This document shows positions 56,877 to 64,000 of a DNA stretch of 64,000 bases, in pieces; within the stretch, counting starts at the first letter, position 1; each line of letters starts with the position of its first letter. The position numbers were made by a program, and so were the translations under genes. Source of the DNA: Microstegium vimineum. Its lineage: Eukaryota > Streptophyta > Magnoliopsida > Poales > Poaceae. The notes under the pieces are model-generated. The model saw only the letters and a list, made by a program, of their open reading frames with translations, was not told the origin of the DNA and searched no databases. The stretch spans positions 13,381,430 through 13,445,429 of the forward strand of contig CM039141.1 of NCBI GenBank assembly GCA_022036555.1, written 5' to 3'.

Positions 56877-59800
56877 CTACTCATCGCCATCGCCGTCCGA
56901 CGGGGGAAGCACCTCGGCCTCGAACAGCTTCGCCAACTCACCGCCGGGCACCTCTGCAGCGTCGATCAGCTCATGGCATCTCGCCATGTTCGCTTCATCA
57001 GTTAGCTCCGGGTCGACTACGAAGCCGCTGGCAACGACGTCGAGGTCATAGGAGTACCCCGAGCGGACGACCGCGAGCGCCCGCTTCACGCCTATGTGAA
57101 GGGCAGCACAGACCTGCTCCGTCACTCCACTGGTCGCGGCGAAGAGCCGACGCAAGAGGGAATCTCCACGCACATCTCCCACAACCGGCAGCTCCGGCTC
57201 GACACCCATGCCGTCGCAGAAGAAGGAGATGGCGTCCCCAAGCCTCTCGTTCAGGATCGTCTCCGCCCCGAGGAGGTTCTGAAGACTGGTCAGATCCTCG
57301 TGGGCTCGGGCCTTGTCCCCTTCGAGTTCTGCCAGAACAAATAGAAGACTCCATCAAAACAAAAAAGCAGGGAAGGGGCAAGACCAAGCGAGCTCAATAA
57401 CACTTCTAAAAAACTCACCTTTGGCGTGTGCTTCCAGGGTGACGTAGTCCTGCTTAGCCCTCTGAAGTTGGTGGCGGACGTCGACGAGCTCTGCGGCTTG
57501 GTCGCTATTTTTAGCCCGGAGGTCCTCGATGATCTTGCTAGTACTATCGAGGGCCCTCTTTTGATTAGCCGCCACCTCCCCCAGAGCGGCGATCTGGGCT
57601 CGAGCCTTCTCCTTCGTGACACCCAGTGCGTCGCGGTCGCGGGAGACGGTGTCAACATCTGCCTGGAGTTCCTGGACCCGCCCCTCGAGGGAGGTGCGGT
57701 CGGCAGCCGCCTGCTTCAGGTCAGCCTCGAGCTGCCGGACATGTTTCGCCGCTTGAGCCAGTTCCTCCCTCAGCTGGGTGGACTCCTCCCCCGCCTTACG
57801 CCGGGCCAGCGTCCCGCTGCTGCCCGACCTCGACAACCTCCTTAAGGGCGGCCTCGGCCCTCGACTGCGCCCGGAAGGCCTCCTCCTGGACGGCCTTGGC
57901 CCCCTCCTGCGTGGCCGCCACCTCGACCTTCGCCTGGGTGGCCTCGGCCTCCGCCTTCTCTAGCGAAGCACGGAGGACGGGGAGCTGGCGCCATTGCTCC
58001 TGTGTCCGCAGGATGAACTGGGACTTGTCGTGCGACCCTCTCCTCGAGTCCTCTCGAGCCGGGCGATCCTCTCCTCGAAGTGGTCTTGGAGGGCTGCCAT
58101 CGACGCCTCCGGATCATCACTTGGAGGTGGAGGGGGCCCCACCCCGGGAATAGCCCTGGGCGTTAGAGGAAACTCATGTTAGCCTCCAGCACGGTGGGCT
58201 CGCCACGGTCTGGCAGCACATCCCCTTCCTCCACCACGACCGAGCCAGGGGGCGGAGCACCTCGAGCAGACGGGTGCCCGACCTCGAAGACAGGCCGAGC
58301 AGCCACCTCGGACATCGTCACGTCCGCCGTGCTGCTTACTCGCAGCGCCACGACAGCCCCCTCCGGCTCCGACCGGGGGGTCGTCACCACCACCATCTCA
58401 GCCACCATCGCCGTCTCCGCTGCGGGCGTCGCCTCGAGCTCCTCGGCCCGTCCTCCCCCTCGACAGGCTCGGGGAGCGGCGCCGAGGCCCCTTCGATAGG
58501 GGTCTCCGCCAACGGTGGCACCTCCGGCGCAGCAACAATCGCCCCCTCCTCTTCCTGCGCCTTCTTTTCGCGCTCGCACCGCCGACGCGCCTCCCACGAC
58601 ACGAGGTTCTCGGGCCACCACATCGTCGCCGGGCGCTCCGGCGTCTCTTCATCACAGGCGGAGGTCAAGTCGACCACCTCCATCTCTACGGCGGCTTGGG
58701 GCTCAACCCTCTCCACCACGGCCGTCGGCGGCACCGGCTCCACGTTTTCCGAGGCTGCTGGCGCACCCCCCTCCAAAGGTGCGGTGAGCACGGCCTCGAC
58801 CGCCACTCTGGCAGACCCTGACGATGAGGCGGGTCGACCTGCCTCTTCCTCCGCTCGAGCCCGCTCGACGACCGACTACGCATGCCCGCGCTGCATCGCC
58901 TCCCGCGCCTCGGCCGCCCACGCCATCCCTGGGGCGAGGGTCGAAGGGGATGAGGCGGCAAGACTGGCCCCGACGGCCATCTTGGCCGCGGCCTCCGCTT
59001 TTAGCCTCTTGGCCAGGGTGGGGGTCGCGTCCTCCAACGAGCGCTTCACCCTGAAAAAGGAACTCATACGCGACGGTAAGCACAAGTCAACCAACGAAAA
59101 ATACTCGGGATCGACAGGGAAGCAACATACCCCAGTGGAATGACAGGGGTCCGACCAGTGGACCTCGAGCCTCTTAGGGGCTTCTGCGAGGCACGTCGGG
59201 AGCCACTTCTCCCGCCAGCGCTAGCCGCGGCAGGGGTTGAGGCTGCTCTCGGCACCGTATCCTTGGCAGGGGCCAACGACGTCTTCGTCGCCACCGTCCT
59301 GGTCTCCTCCTGGGTCGACGGGCCTGATGCACGTGCGCTCGACCGAGCAGGCATCGGGGGCGTGCTTGACCGACCCCTCAACGGGGACCGCGACGAACGG
59401 CTACGCGTCTGCCGCGGCACTTCACCTTGAAGAGCCGCGGGGCGCTCGTCTCGCGACTCAATTCCGACAGTTGGGGTCGACCTCGACGTCGACCCCTCTC
59501 CTCCTCCAATACTGGCGGCCGCCCCCTGACGCTTGGGCACCGCTCTTTCTTCCTCGAGCCCTCACTGCGCCTCGGCCTCCTCCTCCTACTCCGGCTCCTC
59601 TTCCTGCATAAGGACGATACCCGTCAGGTCAAAAGCGATAGGCCTAACCCGATACCGTCACGTCATGACATCATCTTTAACAACCTCATCGCTGCTCGAC
59701 CCCTCATCCTCATCCTCCTCCGAGGGGGACTCCTCCTCAGGCAGGTTGGCCCGCCTCTTTCGTGCCCGGCATTGTTCACGCTCGTCCTTCTCTCGGGCCT

Positions 59801-60920
59801 TTTTGCCCTTATCCTTCTTGGCCTTGTCCTTGCCCTTCTTGTCCTGCTCAGCTTGAAGGCGTCTCACCTGGGAGTCATTCCGCTCCTCCTTCACCGGTGG
59901 CAGCGACTTCCAGAAGACGACGTTCCCCTGAGGAACACAAGGCGGTTAGGAGGCAGATAAAGGAGACAAACAAGACAAGCAAGGGGGCACTAACAGAGAA
60001 AGAAGTACCATACCAGCTGGACATGGCCCTGGTCCGGCATCATGGGGACGCGCGCGATGTGTTCCACCTCGAACGTGCCGACGAAGGAGGCGCGCACTCG
60101 ACAGACCACTCGGTCGAGGGGCAACTCGTCCTCCATGAGGCGACACCCCATAAGGTCCGCCCCCGGGCGCATCTTGTCAAGGCGTAGCGGACGGGCCATC
60201 AGCGGCACGACCCGCCGTTGGTGGAAGGCCGACGCGACGGTCGCCGCCGTAAGCCCCGCCTTCTTTAGACGGGAGATCGCGCCAAGCAGGTGGTCGAGAC
60301 GCTTCTGCTTCTTCTGCTCAACGTCGTACCTCCAGTGGTCGGGCCTCGAGTCGATCGTCCTCCCGGTGTAGGCGGGGAATAGACCGTCGTCGTTCCTCTG
60401 GTAGAACCACCCGGAGTGCCATCCTGAGTGTCTCGACGTAAGCTTCGCCGGGATTCAGCAGTCCGCCCTCTTAAGGGAGATGCTGCAGCACCCTGCCCTG
60501 ACCATCCTGCGGCTATCGCTCCCGGCCAAAGCGTGGAATAGGCTCGCCTCGAACAGGTGGAGCCACAGCTCCCAATGCGGCTCCATACCAAGGTATCCTT
60601 CGCACACGGCGGTGAAGACCGCTGCGTGACAGATGCCGTTGGGGGAGAGGTGTTGGAGCTCCACGCCGTAGTGGTTGAGGATCCCGCGTAGAAGACGGTT
60701 GGGGGGGTCCCATCCCCGCCCGGTGGAAAGCTACGAAGCTGACCACGTAACCCTCCGGAGGGTTGGGCTTATGATCCTCCCTCGGCGGCGCTATCCACTC
60801 CGGCCGGTCCTCGAAGGTGATAGGCCGGAGGAGGCCGCTCTCCACCAAATCTCCCAAACGCCCCACGCTCCCCGACGATGGAAGCCAGGCGTCAGGACCG
60901 TGCAAGCTGTAGCTAGCCAT
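56877..60920 (-). pseudogene. Antisense gene of element 2: PF04195-like domain plus coiled coil (broken)
   Basis: The likely start is the ATG at 60920 (MASYSLHGPDAW), about 175 bases inside a TATAAATA box. The N-terminal domain (to about 60450) has EGYVVSFVAFHRAGMG, then in another frame HLSPNGICHAAVFTAVCEGYLG and EPHWELWLHLF, the pattern I know from 'putative gypsy type transposon' proteins (PF04195). Further pieces (60208-59990; Lys-rich 59894-59658; Pro/Ala/Val-rich 58800-58160) form the linker. A long coiled coil lies at 57836-57420 (REELAQAAKHVRQLEADLKQ). A clear 90-bp intron (57418-57329, GTGAGT..TGGCAG) separates it from the last exon, ending LAKLFEAEVLPPSDGDGDE at 56877. Function unknown. 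It is broken by a frameshift near 60650, a TGA near 60455 and other frame changes. Confidence 0.72.
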
Positions 60921-61095
60921 GGGAGCAGGGAAGCGGATGCGCTCGGATGCGGGGGTGGAAGGTATGTTGCCAATCTCTCCTCTCCCTACTCTCGCGCGCG
61001 CAGAGATCCGGCTCGGTGGACGACGAAGGCAATGGCGATAAGAAGGAGGTAGTGAAGGCAATGACAAGCGTGAGGGAGCCGACTCCCCACCCTCA

Positions 61096-61105
61096 GTATT
61101 TATAA
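61096..61105 (-). promoter_or_regulatory. TATA box of the antisense gene, element 2
   Basis: On the minus strand this reads GGTTATAAATACTGAGG, about 175 bases before the ATG at 60920. It gives the antisense gene a promoter separate from the LTRs. Its use is inferred. Confidence 0.55.
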
Positions 61106-61370
61106 CCGGAAGCCCAACGGGCAGATCCGACGAAAAGGCAAGTAAGTCTCCGCACTTAATGCGCCTACCTACCGCCCCCTCGTATTCGATAAAATAAGGC
61201 GCACCCGTCGCGTCATCGGGCTCCGCGCCGCACTCCACGCCGCACCCTACGCCCGCTACGGCTGCAGTCGAACGGACATCTCCTAAAAAGGCGTGCCTAC
61301 GGCGGACAACGTGCAACAGTGGGCGTTATCTTCGGAGGTAAGCAACGGACGTAGACTCGTCCGTCAAAAT

Positions 61371-62165
61371 CTCGAGGGAGCGAAGGCTGGCCCTCGAACA
61401 GGGCTCGACAGCCACCCTCGAGTACCTGAGGTCAGGGAGGACCCTGGGTTATGGACTCTGGTCCACCCCTAAATCTCGAGGAGGCGAAGGCTGGCCCCAC
61501 GAACAGGGTTCGACAGCCACTCTTGAGTACTCGAGTCAGGGATGACCCAGGGGGGTCCGACGCGAGCCCCTAGCTCGAGAACGAACTCTCGAGGCCCCCC
61601 GGGACATATCCAAGGCATAACTGGGGAATACCTAAGGATCCCTACGACGGGAGGCATCGAGCCACCAACTCCCATCGAACGGAGTTAGCACCTAGGTAAT
61701 CCACGCGGTCTTGCTTAATGAGAACGCCTCAGGGCTTCTATCGACCCCTATCGAACGGGGCACGAGTTCTCACTTGGATTTCTACCCGTTACCAGTTCAC
61801 AGAGGACTTCGAGGCTCGTCCTAACGAGGATAGCACGATGCTCTTCGCCCCACAATCCGAGCGCAAGGATCCGTGGGAAGGACGCTAGGAGGTGGTGAAA
61901 GCCCAGCCACATAAGGCTCGAGGGCTAGACTACGCACGACACCCCTCGACGAAAGAGGGTCAAAAGCACTCATAGCCTGACAGACAGAGTTGACCCCTCA
62001 ATAGGGCACTATGACTCCAGTTTAACCCTCGAGGGAGCGAAGGCTGGCCCTCGAAAGGGTTTCGACAGCCACCCTCGAGCACCCCCTTCCCAAGGAAGTG
62101 AAACGCTCGTAGCCTAGCGAACATAATTGACCGCTCGATAGGGCGCTATGACTCTAGTTAATCCT
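61371..62165. repeat. Interspersed direct repeats between the antisense gene and the 3' LTR
   Basis: A unit of about 58 bp (CTCGAGGGAGCGAAGGCTGG ... TTCGACAGCCACCCTCGAG) occurs at 61371, 61475 and 62028. A second unit (GACCCCTCAATAGGGCACTA / GACCGCTCGATAGGGCGCTA) occurs twice, near 61991 and 62130. No coding frame runs through. The zone lies upstream of the antisense promoter and ahead of the 3' LTR. Confidence 0.75.
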
Positions 62166-62277
62166 AACTCCCCTCGATAGAACACACGTCAAAGCCCCCA
62201 GAGGAGTTCTTAATCACTCCTCTGCTGGCCCGCGGAGAATCAGACCTCGTACTAACCCTGCAGATCATCAGCAAAAA

Positions 62278-62310
62278 CCTCTATGCGGATTTTCCTTATC
62301 CGCATAGAGG
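62278..62310. repeat. Perfect 13-bp hairpin beside the polypurine tract, element 2
   Basis: CCTCTATGCGGAT (62278-62290) and ATCCGCATAGAGG (62298-62310) are exact complements around a 7-base loop. The polypurine tract starts with the next base. Confidence 0.9.
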
Positions 62311-62322
62311 CTCGGGGGCTAC
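62311..62322 (+). promoter_or_regulatory. Polypurine tract of Gypsy element 2
   Basis: CTCGGGGGCTAC stands directly before the 3' LTR at 62323. It is the expected plus-strand primer and confirms the element's direction. Confidence 0.65.
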
Positions 62323-63699
62323 TGTCGGGTACAAAAGTAAGGGGTACCCTAAACGTGTGATAATCTAAAGCTCAACATAGCAACCATTTTTAAGGCAAAA
62401 TCCAACCAACCATTCGAACAATGGAGAAAGACCCATCAGGCAAAGGCCTGCCTCGCCAACAAAAATGACCAGTCATGGGCCGGTCCATTACTGGAAAAAC
62501 AGTACGCAGGATACCCCTCTGCCTCGACCTCAACTGACGGACAGGGGTCGAACGAACGACCCCTCTGCCTCGCCTCAACCCTCCGAATGATGGAAGAGGG
62601 GTCGATCGAATCCCCCTCGACCTCAACCCCTCGACCCCGATTGACGGACAGGGGTCGAACGAACGACCCCTCCGCCTCGACCCCTCGAATGACGCACAGG
62701 GGGTCGAACGAACGACCCGCGAGCAGGAGGCTCAATCAGCTCACCTACTCTCAGTATGGGGTAAAGAGAATCCAATGCGCCTACCTGCTCCCGCCTAACG
62801 TCATGGGCGCCCACTACCACAGTCAAATCCATCAACTCGCCGCCCATGCCCGGGACCTCCGTCAACCGTGCGGCCGCTGTAGCCACATCGTAGGTACGGA
62901 ATCCAGAGGCACCCCCTCGAGCCATGAACAGGAAAGCCCTCGACTGTGTCTTCAGGGATACGACAAGGTCACGTTGGCCTCGACCCCCCTCGACCAGGGG
63001 GCTCGACCATCGTCTCCAACCGCTCCGGCATGGCTCCTGTCTAGTCCGTCCCGCATCAACTGTGAGACTCGTACCCATCTACAGAAGGCCAACCGTACTG
63101 CGCCATGCTGTACGGCGATGTCCAGTCTGCTATCACCATGCCCTGAACACCGGAAGGACGGGAAGGTCACGCCGCTACAGCGATCGATGTCCCACCGCAA
63201 GGACACCTCTCCCATGCCTCTACGGTCTAGGATCTCTGTACTCTCAGACCTCCCCTTGATCTATAAAAGGGGACGCTGGGATAGAAGAAGGGGCATGCGC
63301 ATTCGTATCGGCTCACGCATTCGGACATCAGACATCTCTCAACGAGCCGAGACATCAACTCTGACCCGCATACATCAAGTGTCAAGTCGCACACACCACA
63401 CCCGATTGCTTGATCGACACCTCAAGCGATCAAGCAATCCACCAGTGCACCTAGGATAGCCTTGCTAGTCCTAGGCTTCAGCTCACTCTGAGCACCCCCG
63501 TGTAAACCTGCTTGTACCCCCTGTACGAGCACTTCGGTGCAAGATAATACAATTCATCCTCTCCCGCTGGACGTAGGACCTTCTTTGTCCGAACCAGGAT
63601 AAACTTTTTGTTCTTCTTGCATCACATCAGGGAGAGGAAGCACGCAATATACAAATTTATTAGTTGGTGGTCTTGACCCCCTGGGTCATAACACCGACA
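62323..63699 (+). repeat. 3' LTR of Gypsy element 2
   Basis: It matches 48523-49855. It is longer by one extra copy (about 46 bp) of the GGGTCGAACGAACGACCC unit near 62655-62715 and shorter by about 12 bases near 63197. A TATA box lies at 63261-63268. Confidence 0.92.
63261..63268 (+). promoter_or_regulatory. TATA box of the 3' LTR, element 2
   Basis: CTATAAAAGGGG as in the 5' LTR. From here transcription could run out into flanking DNA. Confidence 0.5.
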
Positions 63700-63929
63700 C
63701 GGCAACAGTACATACTTTTTTTTAAAAAAAAGTATATTCCATTACCTGCTTCCTTTTTACAAATGGCTATGCTACATCAGGAAGCTAGCCTCTTCTTCCA
63801 TTTCACTTTCATTAGCTTCCGTACCACTTCTAGCCGACAGGTGAGTGGTGCATTGTGACAAACGAGCGCATAAAATACATGCCCACGTAGCATTCACCCC
63901 TTTTTCATTTCAAATCACAACTACCGTGG
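63700..63929. other. Right flank of Gypsy element 2
   Basis: CGGCA at 63700-63704 is the right copy of the imperfect target duplication. A T/A run follows near 63717-63730. Nothing else is supported before the gap. Confidence 0.5.
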
Positions 63930-64000
63930 NNNNNNNNNNNNNNNNNNNNNNNNNNNNNNNNNNNNNNNNNNNNNNNNNNNNNNNNNNNNNNNNNNNNNNN
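63930..64000. other. Assembly gap (N run)
   Basis: All bases are N to the end of the window. Confidence 1.

Larger units (their letters stand above)
48523..63699 (+). mobile_element. Ty3/Gypsy LTR retrotransposon 2 (Tat-type), with antisense gene
   Basis: A 15.2-kb element bounded by LTRs of 1333 and 1377 bp with TGTCGG...CCGACA ends. The order on the plus strand is LTR, primer-binding site (TTGGCGCGCCAGGTAGGGGG), gag, protease, reverse transcriptase, RNase H, integrase, then an antisense gene on the minus strand, a repeat-rich zone, a hairpin, the polypurine tract and the 3' LTR. The flanks read CGGCG on the left and CGGCA on the right, a 5-bp duplication with one change. Hand alignment gives about 56 LTR differences (about 4%) plus indels, so it is older than element 1. 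Stops and frameshifts in gag and pol make it defective. An antisense ORF after pol is a recognised Tat-branch trait. Confidence 0.93.

Noticed and set aside
62587..63459. A 290-codon open frame in the 3' LTR, with a similar one in the 5' LTR
   Set aside because: It lies wholly within the LTR, has low-complexity Ser/Arg/Pro composition and is not kept in the 5' LTR.
1..64000. CRISPR array, bacterial operon or phage-type features
   Set aside because: Spliced plant genes and plant transposons fill the window; no spaced identical repeats or ribosome-binding-site-led operons occur.

Overview
The window is nuclear DNA of a grass, probably a panicoid such as sorghum, maize, sugarcane or a relative. 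The evidence is spliced plant transcription-factor genes with GC-rich coding sequence, Stowaway- and Tourist-type MITEs, CACTA and hAT elements, and Ty3/Gypsy retrotransposons with antisense genes. It ends in an assembly gap (N run from 63930). All calls come from reading the sequence; no database search was run.

Only two genes look like host genes, both on the minus strand. At 3.25-4.27 kb a three-exon gene encodes a 233-residue class I HD-Zip factor of the barley VRS1 / rice HOX14 / maize GT1 type. At 41.9-44.8 kb lies a gene for an INDETERMINATE-domain (IDD) C2H2 zinc-finger factor, whose last exon has a reading-frame break (or a 68-bp intron) ahead of the conserved MSATALLQ block. From memory, rice has an IDD gene beside HOX14, so the pair may be a conserved block spread apart here by about 37 kb of transposons.

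Between and around them, from left to right: gene-free AT-rich DNA (1-3.2 kb); a Stowaway MITE; Gypsy element 1 on the minus strand (7528-19058), with LTRs about 3% different; a hAT transposon (19236-27079, 8-bp target duplication) carrying a decayed transposase and a nested 3.9-kb TG...CA element that looks like a solo LTR (5-bp target duplication); two short CACTA elements (27917-29172 and 30396-31222); a T-rich degenerate repeat; a cluster of Tourist- and Stowaway-type MITEs (34.2-41.3 kb), some nested or carrying GC-rich cargo; then beyond the IDD gene Gypsy element 2 on the plus strand (48523-63699), with LTRs about 4% different.

The most interesting pattern is shared by the two Gypsy elements. 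Each carries, between pol and the 3' LTR, an intron-containing gene on the opposite strand with its own TATA-like promoter. In both, a globular N-terminal domain (plant mobile domain in element 1, a 'putative gypsy type transposon' PF04195-like domain in element 2) is followed by a low-complexity linker and a C-terminal coiled coil, and the gene runs tail-to-tail with pol. In both, an inverted repeat sits against the polypurine tract. Antisense ORFs in Tat-type Gypsy elements and PMD genes in Gypsy elements are known; the parallel architecture and the paired hairpin are what deserve follow-up. Both copies are broken by stops, frameshifts or insertions.
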